Shown piece by piece: positions 53,294 through 61,427 of a stretch of DNA of 61,427 bases. Source of the stretch: Geitlerinema sp. S16 (lineage in GTDB: Bacteria; Cyanobacteriota; Cyanobacteriia; Cyanobacteriales; Geitlerinemataceae); assembly GCA_011390275.1 (NCBI GenBank), contig JAABST010000025.1, positions 1 to 61,427 of the forward strand, given 5' to 3'. Below the pieces are notes generated by a model. The model saw nothing but the letters and a program-made list of their open reading frames with translations. It ran no database searches and was not told where the DNA came from. The translations under genes and the position numbers were made by a program. Position 1 is the stretch's first letter, and every line of letters begins with the position of its first letter.

Positions 53294-55729
53294 ATGAGCG
53301 ATCGTTTCCGTGACACTGTCCTCGATATTCGCAATCTCTCAATCGAGTTTCCCACCGAAACCGAACTCGTTCAGGCCGTCTCGGGACTCACGTTTCAGCT
53401 TGAGCGCGGCCAGACGATCGGGATTGTCGGCGAGTCGGGATCGGGCAAATCGGTCACGTCTCAGGCCGTGATGGGTTTGATTCCGTCGCCCGGTCGCGTC
53501 ACGTCGGGTGAAATTTGGCTGAAGACGAACACGACGGCCAATCCAATTAATTTGCTCGCGCTTCCCGAAAAGCAGTTGCGTCGCTATCGGGGCGGCGAAA
53601 TGGCGGTGATCTTTCAAGAGCCGATGAGTGCGCTCAATCCGGTGTATACGATCGGCTATCAAATTGTGGAGGCGATCCGTCAGCATCAGACGGTGACAGT
53701 GGCGGAGGCGCAACAGCAGGCGATCGAGCGGCTCCAGGAGGTCAAGCTCGTGGCGGATGAGGCCAGTTTGCGCGAGCAGGTGAGCCGTGAACTCGAAGCC
53801 GAGGACGGGACAACGAGTAAGCGGGATCTGCTTAAGCGGGTGGCGCAGATCAAGCAAGATTGGCTCGATCGCTATCCGCACCAGCTTTCGGGCGGGCAGC
53901 TTCAGCGGGTGACGATCGCGATGGCGATTTCCTCGAATCCAACGCTGTTGATTGCCGATGAGCCGACGACGGCGCTGGATGTGACGGTGCAGGCGACCAT
54001 TTTGAAATTGCTGCGGGAGCTACGCGATCGGCATCAGATGTCGATGATGTTTGTCTCGCACGATCTGGGCGTGATTGCGGAGGTGGCGGATGTGGTGGCG
54101 GTGATGTATCGCGGCGAACTGGTGGAAGTGGGAACGGTCGATCGCATCTTTTCTGCGCCACAGCATCCGTACACTAAGGGGCTGATCGCCTGTCGTCCGC
54201 AGCTCGATCGGCGGATGCGCTGTTTGCCGACGGTGGCGGATTTTATGGAGGTGGTGACGAATGCGGCGGGCGTGGCGGAGATTTTGGAACGCACGCCGGA
54301 TGCGGAGATTTTTGGCAAGGTTGTGGGCGAGTCGATCGCGCCAATCGGTGCGGGTTTAGGCGTACGATCTCGCGGTCAGGGACGATCGGATCTGGCGCGT
54401 ATTCGGAGCATTCTCGATGGCAGTGATCCCGAGGCGATCGCCAATTTAGACGCGGCGACCTCCAGCGTTGAGGCCATCAGCCAGGATGAAGTGAATCCAG
54501 AAATTGATTTAGAGGTTGAGTCAGAAATTAATCCAGAAATTAATTTAGAGGTTGAGCCAGAAATTAATCCAGAGGTTGAATCAGAGGTTAATCCAGAAAT
54601 CGAGTCAGAAATTAATCCAGACGTTGATCCAGAGACCAATTCAGAAATCAATCCAGACATAAACCAAGACGCGATCGCCCGCCTCAGCGCGATCGCCAGT
54701 CAGCCCCTCGATACCGACGACGATCGGTTTAATCTCGACAATTTCGATCTGGATAGCACGGCCAACCACGCCGACGCCGGAACCGGAACCATCAAACTCA
54801 ATTCCAGCTTTGGCGCAGCGATCGAACCCGAGGCGATCGGCGCAATCACCGAACCCAAACCCAGTAACACCCCGATTACCGACCTCGAAGTCGCGCAACG
54901 GTTGGCCTACCTCCAACGACAGCCGCCCCTACTGGAGGTCGAACACCTCAAAGTCGGGTTTCCCCAACGCGGTATCTTCGGGCGAGCACGGCGTTACACC
55001 ATGGCCGTCAATGACGTCTCTTTTCAAGTGTTTCCCGGCGAAACTTTGGGGTTGGTCGGCGAATCCGGCTGCGGCAAAAGCACCCTCGCCCGCACCCTGA
55101 TGCGCTTAATCGACCCGCTCGCGGGAAAAATCCGCTTCGAGGATCGCAACATTCTGGCCTTGCAACCTAAAGCGCTGCGATTTTTTCGACGCGACATGCA
55201 AACGATCTTTCAAGATCCCGGTAATGCCTTAAATCCACGCATGAGCGTCGGTGCGGCAATTCTCGAACCGATGCAGATTCATGACTACGGCGCGAGCAAA
55301 AAAGAACGCCTCGATCGCGTGCGCTACTTGCTCGATCGGGTCGATCTCGATGCCAGTGCCGTCAATCGCTACCCCCACGAATTTTCCGGCGGCCAAAAAC
55401 AGCGCATCTGTATCGCCCGCGCCCTGGCCTTAGAGCCGAAATTTGTGATCTGTGATGAGTCGGTGTCGGCGCTCGATGTGTCGGTGCAGGCGCAGGTGTT
55501 AAACCTGTTGAAAGAGCTACAAGAGGAATTCGGCCTGACGTATATTTTCATTTCTCATGATCTCAGCGTGGTGAAATTTATGAGCGATCGGATCATGGTG
55601 ATGAATCAAGGCCAAATCGAAGAAATTGGCCCCGCCGATCGGGTCTACCGTCACCCGGAACGCGACTATACACGCAAGCTAATCGCCTCGATTCCGCGTG
55701 GTCACACCGTCGATCGAGTTGCGTCTTAG
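53294..55729 (+). CDS. Dipeptide/oligopeptide ABC ATPase, fused DppD-DppF type
   Basis: An 811-residue protein with two complete ABC domains. Domain 1 (about 5-325): Walker A GESGSGKS, signature LSGGQLQRV, Walker B LLIADEPTTALD. Domain 2 (about 550-805): GESGCGKST, FSGGQKQRICIARAL, FVICDESVSALD. They correspond to DppD and DppF of Opp/Dpp importers, normally separate genes. A linker of about 200 residues joins them; residues about 398-460 are a tandem acidic repeat of the type EINPEI/EVESEIN. The permease gene follows after about 100 bases. No binding protein or second permease is nearby. Confidence 0.92.
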   Translation: MSDRFRDTVLDIRNLSIEFPTETELVQAVSGLTFQLERGQTIGIVGESGSGKSVTSQAVMGLIPSPGRVTSGEIWLKTNTTANPINLLALPEKQLRRYRGGEMAVIFQEPMSALNPVYTIGYQIVEAIRQHQTVTVAEAQQQAIERLQEVKLVADEASLREQVSRELEAEDGTTSKRDLLKRVAQIKQDWLDRYPHQLSGGQLQRVTIAMAISSNPTLLIADEPTTALDVTVQATILKLLRELRDRHQMSMMFVSHDLGVIAEVADVVAVMYRGELVEVGTVDRIFSAPQHPYTKGLIACRPQLDRRMRCLPTVADFMEVVTNAAGVAEILERTPDAEIFGKVVGESIAPIGAGLGVRSRGQGRSDLARIRSILDGSDPEAIANLDAATSSVEAISQDEVNPEIDLEVESEINPEINLEVEPEINPEVESEVNPEIESEINPDVDPETNSEINPDINQDAIARLSAIASQPLDTDDDRFNLDNFDLDSTANHADAGTGTIKLNSSFGAAIEPEAIGAITEPKPSNTPITDLEVAQRLAYLQRQPPLLEVEHLKVGFPQRGIFGRARRYTMAVNDVSFQVFPGETLGLVGESGCGKSTLARTLMRLIDPLAGKIRFEDRNILALQPKALRFFRRDMQTIFQDPGNALNPRMSVGAAILEPMQIHDYGASKKERLDRVRYLLDRVDLDASAVNRYPHEFSGGQKQRICIARALALEPKFVICDESVSALDVSVQAQVLNLLKELQEEFGLTYIFISHDLSVVKFMSDRIMVMNQGQIEEIGPADRVYRHPERDYTRKLIASIPRGHTVDRVAS
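54487..54680 (+). repeat. Degenerate tandem repeat in the ABC fusion linker
   Basis: Short units such as CCAGAAATTAATTTAGAGG recur about every 18-36 bases and encode the E/N/P/I repeat. They are more AT-rich than the surrounding gene. Confidence 0.8.
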
Positions 55730-55749
55730 TTTGTAGTTTGTCGCAATTT

Positions 55750-55819
55750 GTAGGGTGGGCAATGCCCACCAGAACAAGCTTCGATTCACGCTGATCGTGG
55801 TGGGCAGTGCCCACCCTAC
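55750..55819. repeat. Foldback repeat, GTAGGGTGGGCA family, copy 2
   Basis: GTAGGGTGGGCAATGCCCACC (read as 12+9) at the left and its near-perfect complement at the right end (20 of 21 bases) enclose a short loop. It lies between the ABC ATPase and permease genes. Confidence 0.8.
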
Positions 55820-55831
55820 TCGATATCCACC

Positions 55832-56893
55832 ATGACAACTGCCCCAAAAAAGAAACCCAATCCCATCATCGAGACGATCGCCAGCCTGTTCCAGAGCCTA
55901 TTCCAAAACGAGATCGTTTCGTTCATCCTCAAGCGCATCGGCCAAGCCGCGATTACGATCTTTCTCGCGTCGATGCTCTGCTTTGCGATCGTCCAGCTTG
56001 CTCCCGGCAGCTACCTCGACACCCTCACGCAAGATCCCACCCTCTCGCCCGAAACCATCGACACCCTCAAGCAAAACTTCGGCCTCGATCGACCCGCCTA
56101 CGAGCAATATTGGCGCTGGCTGACGCGCATTGTGACCCAGGGCGATTTCGGGCGTAGTTTTAAATATCAGCAAGATGTCGCGATTTTGCTACGCGATCGC
56201 GTTCCTGCAACGTTGTTGCTATCGTTTATTTCCCTGATCCTGACCTGGGCGATCGCGATCCCGCTCGGTATCCTCAGCGCCGTCAAGCAAAATACGATCG
56301 TCGATCGGGTGCTGCAAATCGTCGGTTACACCGGCCAGGGTTTCCCGAGTTTCATCACGGCGCTGATTTTTCTAATCGTGGCGCAGATGCTATCGCCGCT
56401 CTTTCCCGTCGGTGACATGACCAGCGTTTTTCACAAGGATTTGTCCTGGTTTGGGCGGGTGCTGGATGTGGCATGGCACGCCTTTTTACCGGCGATCGCC
56501 CTCAGCATCACCAGTTTTGCGGGGCTACAACGGTTAATGCGCGGCCAAATGCTCGACGTATTGCGCCAAGATTATGTCCGCACGGCTCGCGCCAAAGGTT
56601 TGCCGGAGAACCGCGTGATTTACGTCCACGCGCTGCGTAATGCAATTAACCCGCTGATTACACTGCTCGGGTTTGAGTTCGCAAGTCTGCTCAGTGGGGC
56701 GTTTATCGCGGAATTTTTCTTTAATTGGCCGGGATTGGGACGGTTGATTCTCGAAGCAGTGCGGGCGCAGGATTTGTATTTGGTAATGGCGAGTTTGATG
56801 ATGGGGGCGGTGATGTTAATTATTGGGAATTTGTTGGCGGATTTATTGCTGAAGTTTGTTGATCCACGGATTCAGTTGAATGCCGATCGCTGA
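55832..56893 (+). CDS. Dipeptide/oligopeptide ABC permease, DppB type
   Basis: A 353-residue permease with six hydrophobic helices. Features of DppB/OppB: FILKRIGQAAITIFLASML, the loop PGSYLDTLTQDPTLSPETID, YEQYWRWLTRIVTQGDFGRS, and the EAA-like DYVRTARAKGLPENRVIYVH before a final LLADLLLKFVDPRI. It should act with the fused ATPase upstream and with an OppC-type permease encoded elsewhere. A short foldback element separates the two genes. Confidence 0.93.
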   Translation: MTTAPKKKPNPIIETIASLFQSLFQNEIVSFILKRIGQAAITIFLASMLCFAIVQLAPGSYLDTLTQDPTLSPETIDTLKQNFGLDRPAYEQYWRWLTRIVTQGDFGRSFKYQQDVAILLRDRVPATLLLSFISLILTWAIAIPLGILSAVKQNTIVDRVLQIVGYTGQGFPSFITALIFLIVAQMLSPLFPVGDMTSVFHKDLSWFGRVLDVAWHAFLPAIALSITSFAGLQRLMRGQMLDVLRQDYVRTARAKGLPENRVIYVHALRNAINPLITLLGFEFASLLSGAFIAEFFFNWPGLGRLILEAVRAQDLYLVMASLMMGAVMLIIGNLLADLLLKFVDPRIQLNADR

Positions 56894-56994
56894 TGATCAA
56901 TCAATCCTTGATGCAACACCGTGGGGAGGGCGAAAAGTCCGATTTTTTGGAAAAGTCGAACTTCTAAAATGGGCGATTATTTTCGGGCAATACT

Positions 56995-57987
56995 CTAATC
57001 AATCATGGTTGCGAAGGATTGAGCGGACGGAGCCGATTGAGTTGCGCTGGCTAAGGTGTCCGTCGGGCGATCGCCCGACGCGATCAGGCTCGACAGTGGC
57101 TCAACTCCAGCCATATTCAGAATCTCGGGAATCAGATCTTCACGGCGAATCGCCATCATGTGAACACCCTGACAAATATCGCGAGCCAGACGAACTTGCT
57201 CGGCGGCGATTTTCATGCCCTCCCGCAGCGGATCATCCGCCCGATCGAGCCGCTCGATCGTCGCTTCGGGAATCTGCACACCCGGCACAAATTTATTCAG
57301 AAAACGCGCGTTTTTCGCCGATTTAATCAGGAAAATTCCCGCCAAAACCGGCGCATTTCCTAGGCTCGCCACCTCGTCCATAAATTGCGCCAACACATCA
57401 AAATCCGAAATTAATTGACTTTGGAAAAACTGCACACCGCTGGCCAATTTGCGCTCGAAACGCCGTTTCAGGCCAGATTTACTCTTCGACTGCGGATCGA
57501 CCGCTGCGCCGGGAAATAGATCCGTAGACCCATCGGTTAACGCCCGATCGTTGATATCAAAACCGCTATTGAGCTTGGCGATCGCCTGAAGCAAGCGAAT
57601 CGACTCGAAATCAAATACCCCCGTCGCCTTCGGATGATCCCCCGCCTTCACCGGATCGCCCGTCAGCGCCAACACATTGCGAATCCCGAGGGCGTGAGCG
57701 CCGAGCAAGTCGGCCTGGATCGCGATTTGGTTGCGATCGCGGCACGCCATCTGCAAAATCGGCTCAATACCCTGCTGTTGCAGCAAAATCGCCGCCGGAA
57801 GCGACGCCATCCGCATCACCGCCCGCGATCCGTCGGTGATGTTCACCGCATGAACGCGATCGCGCAGACCCTCTGCCAGTTCGAGCATGTGGCTCGGATC
57901 GCCTCCCTTCGGCGGGGCGATCTCGGCGGTGACGATAAATTGACGATCGCGCACCGCTTGACGCAGGCGGGAGGAAACGCGGTTCAT
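56995..57987 (-). CDS. metF: Methylenetetrahydrofolate reductase
   Basis: A 330-residue TIM-barrel flavoprotein. Features: FIVTAEIAPPKGGDPSHMLE, NITDGSRAVMRM, RDRNQIAIQADLLGAHALGI and NVLALTGDPVKAGDHP, matching MTHFR. It converts 5,10-methylene-THF to 5-methyl-THF for methionine synthesis. Cyanobacterial MetF is longer than E. coli MetF. It is convergent with the permease gene and in line with trpS upstream. Confidence 0.9.
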   Translation of the reverse strand: MNRVSSRLRQAVRDRQFIVTAEIAPPKGGDPSHMLELAEGLRDRVHAVNITDGSRAVMRMASLPAAILLQQQGIEPILQMACRDRNQIAIQADLLGAHALGIRNVLALTGDPVKAGDHPKATGVFDFESIRLLQAIAKLNSGFDINDRALTDGSTDLFPGAAVDPQSKSKSGLKRRFERKLASGVQFFQSQLISDFDVLAQFMDEVASLGNAPVLAGIFLIKSAKNARFLNKFVPGVQIPEATIERLDRADDPLREGMKIAAEQVRLARDICQGVHMMAIRREDLIPEILNMAGVEPLSSLIASGDRPTDTLASATQSAPSAQSFATMID

Positions 57988-58045
57988 AACGAGTCAAAGA
58001 GATAAAAGCAAGTTAACTATCGTAACGGGGAATTCAGCTCGGAAA

Positions 58046-59056
58046 TTAAACCGGTGTCGAAAAGCCCATCGCGGTTTTGACCCGATCGAGCGTCACCGTA
58101 GCGATCACCTCGGCCTGTTCACGACCCTGGCGCAAGACCGAATCGAGATAGGCGCGATCGTCCATCACCGCCGCATATTTTTCCTGGATCGGGCGCAAGG
58201 CTTCGACCACTGTTTCCGTCAGCAGCGGTTTAAATTGCCCCCAGCCCATATCAGCGCATTCCGCCGCGACGGTCTCTTTAGTTTGACCCGATAGCAGCGT
58301 ATACAGGGTCAGCAGGTTGTTGCATTCTGGCCGATCGGGATTGTCAAACTCCAGGCCACGCGCCGGATCGGTTTTGCATTTTTTGATCTTCTTGGCGATC
58401 GCCTCAGGCGGATCGAGCAGCTCAATCCGGCTCAACTCCGACGGGTCAGACTTGGACATCTTGCTCGTCCCATCCGTCAAACTCATCACCCGCGCCCCAT
58501 CCTTACGAATCATCGGCTCCGGCATCTTCAGCACCGGCGCTTTCTTCGTACCGAACTTATCGTTCATCCGAATCACCAGATCGCGCGTCAGCTCGATGTG
58601 CTGCTTTTGATCTTCGCCCACCGGAACCTTATCCGCGTCGTACAGCAAGATATCCGCCGCCATCAGCACCGGGTAATCCAGCAGCCCCGTCCCGACGTTC
58701 TCGCCCTGCTTAACCGCTTTTTCCTTGAATTGGATCATGCCCTGCAACCAGTTGATCGGCGTGATGCAGTTCAACAGCCAGGTTAATTCGGCGTGGGCGC
58801 TGACGTGAGACTGGATGAAGATATTGGAGTGTGCGAGATCGATGCCACAGGCGAGATAGAGCGCGGCGATCGCGTAGGAATTACCGGCCAGCACCGTCGG
58901 ATCGTGCGGCACGGTAATCGCGTGCAAATCAACAACGCAGAAAAAATTATCGTACTGGTCTTGGATTTCGACCCAGTTGCGAATGGCACCGAGATAGTTA
59001 CCGAGGTGGAGGTTGCCGGTCGGTTGTACGCCCGAAAGTACGCGCTGTTTGCCCAT
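58046..59056 (-). CDS. trpS: Tryptophanyl-tRNA synthetase
   Basis: A 336-residue class I synthetase from ATG 59056 (MGKQRVLSGVQPTGNLHLGN). The HIGH-type motif reads HLGN and the KMSKS motif SKMSKSDPSE; AITVPHDP, DYPVLMAADILLYDADKVPVGEDQ and QHIELTRDL are typical of TrpRS. The frame extends to 59089, adding 11 residues unlike the family. Divergent from the porin gene. Confidence 0.96.
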   Translation of the reverse strand: MGKQRVLSGVQPTGNLHLGNYLGAIRNWVEIQDQYDNFFCVVDLHAITVPHDPTVLAGNSYAIAALYLACGIDLAHSNIFIQSHVSAHAELTWLLNCITPINWLQGMIQFKEKAVKQGENVGTGLLDYPVLMAADILLYDADKVPVGEDQKQHIELTRDLVIRMNDKFGTKKAPVLKMPEPMIRKDGARVMSLTDGTSKMSKSDPSELSRIELLDPPEAIAKKIKKCKTDPARGLEFDNPDRPECNNLLTLYTLLSGQTKETVAAECADMGWGQFKPLLTETVVEALRPIQEKYAAVMDDRAYLDSVLRQGREQAEVIATVTLDRVKTAMGFSTPV

Positions 59057-59345
59057 GAGGATTGCTAAAAACGGGATCAACGCGGTCATGAAGCGATCGC
59101 GTTGATCTCTCTAAAAATGCTTAAGATTTCGACATCCTCCAGTGTGTCACATGACGATCGCGATCACGTTGACTCAAGGTTTACGACCCAGATGGCACGA
59201 CTGAGTGACGCGTATCCAACGGATCTAACAGGGCATATCTGAAGTAAAGATGTCTTTTTGTATTTCCCCCCAATTAAATAATCATCGACATAGGATATAC
59301 GTATAAGCACGTACGAAGCCTCTGCTTTGACGACTTTGACGACCC

Positions 59346-59376
59346 TTGACGATGATTTAAGACTCTCAATTATGGA
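59346..59376 (+). promoter_or_regulatory. Putative promoter of the candidate small RNA
   Basis: TTGACG (59346-59351) and TTATGG/TATGGA (59370-59376) separated by 18-19 bases. Confidence 0.4.
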
Positions 59377-59384
59377 GTGCTAGA

Positions 59385-59488
59385 CCCATCGATTGGAGCC
59401 AAGTGTAACCATTGGCAGGAACGTAACGGCAGGCATTCCGTCTAACGTTTAGGGTCACGTCATTTCCCTTGGCTCAGACGATTTTTTT
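59385..59488 (+). ncRNA. Candidate small RNA upstream of the porin gene
   Basis: A possible RNA of about 100 nt. The outer stem is GAGCCAAG (59396-59403) with CTTGGCTC (59468-59475), followed by a run of seven T (to 59488) like a Rho-independent end. An inner hairpin is formed by AACGTAACGG (59420-59429) and CCGTCTAACGTT (59438-59449). A promoter-like pair lies upstream. It does not show the SRP RNA or 6S RNA signatures. It could alternatively be an upstream regulatory leader of the porin. The end positions are approximate. Confidence 0.4.
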
Positions 59489-59508
59489 GGTCATGCAATC
59501 TTATTCGA

Positions 59509-59538
59509 TTGTTAATCTTTCGATCGTTCGTCTATAAT
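59509..59538 (+). promoter_or_regulatory. Promoter of the porin gene
   Basis: TTGTTA (59509-59514), 18-base spacer, perfect -10 TATAAT (59533-59538); gives a leader of about 28 bases with GAGAGAGA before ATG 59573. Confidence 0.65.
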
Positions 59539-59572
59539 TTGACATCAAACCTGTTTAGGTGTGAGAGAGAAC

Positions 59573-61198
59573 ATGCAAAAATCTATGTGGAACCTGCTGC
59601 TGGCTAGCCCTGCAGCGCTTCTGGTCGGCCTAACCGCCAACGCAAACGCAACCGAAGCGGTTAAACCCGCTGTTGAAGTCGAAGCTTCTAAAGAGCTTTC
59701 GGTTAATGACTTCATCACGGAAAGCAACCGTCAAGAGCTGAACGGCACGAGCGTCAGCAGCCTCGACCAAGTCACGTCAGTGTCGCAACTGTCAGACGTT
59801 CAACCGACGGACTGGGCTTTCCAAGCGCTACAGTCCCTCGTCGAGCGCTACGGCTGCATTGCTGGTTACCCCGACGGAACCTTCCGTGGTAACCGTGCGC
59901 TGACCCGCTACGAATTCGCCGCTGGTCTGAACGCTTGCTTGGATCAAATCCTCGCTCAAGTTGGTGGTCCTGGTCTCGCTCCTGGCGACCTCGAAACCAT
60001 CAAAAAACTGCAAGAAGATTTCGCAGCACAACTCGCATCGCTGCGCGGTCGTGTTGATAGCCTCGAATCGCGTCTCGATACCGTCGAAGCTCAACAATTT
60101 TCCACCACCACCAAACTGGTTGGTGAAGTTGCCTTCACGGTAACTGATGCTTGGGGTCTCGGCGACAACTCCTTCGTTGAAGGTGGTGGTGATCTCGACG
60201 ACAACCAAACCACGTTCTCCGATCGTGTTCGTCTCGACTTCGTGAGCAGCTTCACCGGTGAAGACGCCCTGCACACCCGTCTTGATGCGGGTAACACCGG
60301 CGGCGTTTCCGGCCTCGAAATGGACGGTTTCGCCCACGGTTTCGACAACGGTAACGATGTCGGTATCGGCTGGTTGGCGTACTACTTCCCGATCGGCGAC
60401 AACATCCAAGTCTACGTTTCGCCTTGGGGCGCTCTGTGGCAAGATTTCGCACCGACCATCAGCCCGATGCTCGAAGGCTACACCGGCGCGAACCACACCA
60501 TCAGCAGCTTTGCTGAATCAAGCCCGATCTATAAGATTGGTACCAACAGCTCCGGTGTTGGTGCTAACTTCAGCTTCGGTGACTTCGTTGCTTCTGCCGG
60601 TTACTTCGCTCAACAAGCAGGTTCGAGCTCTCCTGGTCAAGGTCTGTTCAACGGTCAAGATTCGATTCTGGCTCAGTTAGCATACCTCGGCGACAACTTC
60701 CAAGCTGCGCTGACCTACAACCGCACCTACATGAACGGTGGTGGCATCTACGATAGCGGTATCGGCGGTATTGGTACGTCTTCGGCTAACAGCCTCGGCG
60801 TCTCGGAATCGAACACCTACGGTATTGAATTTGCATTCATGCCCACCGATACGATCGGTGTCAACCTGTTTGGTGGCTACACCGACGCCGACAGCACCAC
60901 CCTCAACCAAGACGAACTTGAGCTGTGGTTCTACGGTCTAGGTGTTGGTGTCCAAGACTTCGGTGGCGAAGGTAACCTCCTCGGTCTGTTCGCGGGTGCA
61001 CAGCCTTATCTCGGCTCGACGACGATTGTTGGTAACACCGGTGACGATGTGCCCATCCACGTTGAAGCCTTCTACCGCTACGCACTCAACGACTACATCA
61101 ACATCACGCCGGGTCTGATCTGGCAAACTGCTCCGGGTGGCGACAACGACAACGAAGATGCATTGGTTGGCGTTCTGCGTACGACCTTCAACTTCTAA
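59573..61198 (+). CDS. Major outer membrane porin, SLH-OprB type (SomA-like)
   Basis: A 541-residue outer membrane protein. The start ATG 59573 has GAGAGAGA upstream; GTG 59561 in the same frame is less likely. Signal peptide residues 1-22 (LLLASPAALLVGLTANANA). One SLH domain follows (about 65-125: PTDWAFQALQSLVERYG, then CIAGYPDGTFRGNRALTRYE), which binds peptidoglycan-linked polymer, then a coiled coil (about 140-180) and a C-terminal beta-barrel of the OprB porin family ending in the aromatic NF. SomA-type porins dominate the cyanobacterial outer membrane and pass small solutes and inorganic ions. The codons are strongly biased, fitting high expression. Confidence 0.93.
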   Translation: MQKSMWNLLLASPAALLVGLTANANATEAVKPAVEVEASKELSVNDFITESNRQELNGTSVSSLDQVTSVSQLSDVQPTDWAFQALQSLVERYGCIAGYPDGTFRGNRALTRYEFAAGLNACLDQILAQVGGPGLAPGDLETIKKLQEDFAAQLASLRGRVDSLESRLDTVEAQQFSTTTKLVGEVAFTVTDAWGLGDNSFVEGGGDLDDNQTTFSDRVRLDFVSSFTGEDALHTRLDAGNTGGVSGLEMDGFAHGFDNGNDVGIGWLAYYFPIGDNIQVYVSPWGALWQDFAPTISPMLEGYTGANHTISSFAESSPIYKIGTNSSGVGANFSFGDFVASAGYFAQQAGSSSPGQGLFNGQDSILAQLAYLGDNFQAALTYNRTYMNGGGIYDSGIGGIGTSSANSLGVSESNTYGIEFAFMPTDTIGVNLFGGYTDADSTTLNQDELELWFYGLGVGVQDFGGEGNLLGLFAGAQPYLGSTTIVGNTGDDVPIHVEAFYRYALNDYINITPGLIWQTAPGGDNDNEDALVGVLRTTFNF

Positions 61199-61302
61199 GA
61201 TCGTTCTTAGCCTTATCGGTATTGCTTAAAGGTTAGAGTTTTTAAGAGCAAGCTGAGAATGCTTGTGTGCTCATAAATCTCGAAACTTTGAGCGACGTAA
61301 AG

Positions 61303-61340
61303 AAAAGCACTCCTCTCTAAATAGTGAGGAGTGCTTTTTG
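61303..61340 (+). terminator. Terminator after the porin gene
   Basis: AAAAGCACTCCTC (61303-61315) pairs with GAGGAGTGCTTTT (61326-61338), with T tract. Confidence 0.9.
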
Positions 61341-61381
61341 AGTTTGAGGCGTCAGAATAGAGAAACGAACGATCATAAGTG

Positions 61382-61427
61382 ATACGAAATCTGCTTGTGC
61401 ATAATCTTAGATCGTCGCTCTAGGTGG
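61382..61427. repeat. Left part of a second ATACGAAATC element (cut by window end)
   Basis: ATACGAAATCTGCTTGTGCA and the following bases match the left half of the element at 37303 with three differences over 46 bases. The rest lies beyond the window. Confidence 0.8.

Larger units (their letters stand above)
59057..59572. other. Intergenic region between trpS and the porin gene
   Basis: A 516-base spacer between divergent genes. It holds a candidate small RNA (59385-59488) with its own promoter-like sequence and, after it, the porin promoter at 59509-59538. The trpS promoter was not resolved. Confidence 0.6.

Noticed and set aside
54376..54660. Minus-strand frame of Ser/Gly/Leu repeats in the ABC ATPase gene
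   Set aside because: It is the antisense reading of the acidic tandem repeat in the linker.
56880..57326. Plus-strand frame of 148 codons after the permease gene
   Set aside because: It is mostly antisense to metF and its composition (Arg/Pro/Ser-rich) is that of a shadow frame.

Overview
The window is a chromosomal segment of a cyanobacterium. It carries photosynthesis genes (psaC, psbM, psbQ, chlI, hemL), a major SLH-domain porin, ispG and the ABC1-kinase family. The palindrome GCGATCGC (HIP1, e.g. 3269-3276) is very frequent in genes and spacers. A GgtBCD-type ABC transporter suggests a salt-tolerant or brackish lifestyle. The genus cannot be fixed from the sequence alone; the CHAT, WD40 and hemagglutinin-like genes are more common in filamentous or large-genome lineages.

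Layout. 1-3454: accessory left edge with a truncated WD40 protein, a DUF2442 gene with a decayed DUF4160 partner, a beta-trefoil/lamin-tail protein and a small membrane protein. 3482-8555: prfB (with programmed frameshift), modA and xseB on the minus strand, tpiA, accC. 8556-10462: tRNA-Leu(GAG) and a PlsY-like/PPDK-N-like fusion gene. 10593-16261: minus-strand sugar/compatible-solute ABC operon (binding protein, two permeases, ATPase) headed by a flippase-like membrane protein. 16349-20556: surE, DUF2809, a TolC-like exporter, a [2Fe-2S] ferredoxin and psbM. 20717-22493: tandem universal stress protein and a hotdog thioesterase. 22534-31777: a hemagglutinin-type TpsA protein and a CHAT-TPR protein back to back, then a cobalamin-riboswitch-like leader, a BtuF-like lipoprotein with a long acidic insert, and an ExbB/TolQ channel. 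32076-37232: hemL, psbQ, a small conserved gene, an AT-rich gene-poor stretch, ispG. 37399-43540: ATL alkyltransferase-like gene, a secreted hypothetical, a GH19/peptidoglycan-binding lysin, a SpoIID/LytB protein, and an ECF sigma/anti-sigma pair. 43871-51064: psaC, PP2C phosphatase, ABC1 kinase, DUF6825 gene, ruvC, chlI, an IS200/IS605 scar and a GAF-PAS sensor. 51654-61427: a broken small gene, an acidic-repeat lipoprotein, an OppD-OppF fusion with OppB, metF, trpS, a candidate small RNA and the SomA/OprB porin.

How the genes fit together. Photosynthesis and pigment genes are scattered singly rather than in one operon. The strongest functional units are the GgtABCD-like operon, the sigma/anti-sigma pair (4-bp overlap), the TpsA-CHAT pair (3-bp gap), and the probable vitamin-B12 uptake set (riboswitch-like leader, BtuF-like protein, ExbB). 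Short foldback elements with terminal inverted repeats occur in several families. Three copies reach into 3' ends of genes, supplying stop codons for psbQ and the ggtA-like gene and the last codons of the ATL gene.

Limits. All names come from reading sequence motifs; no database search was possible. Fold and regulatory RNA calls are pattern-based. No CRISPR array, rRNA, prophage or complete insertion sequence was seen.
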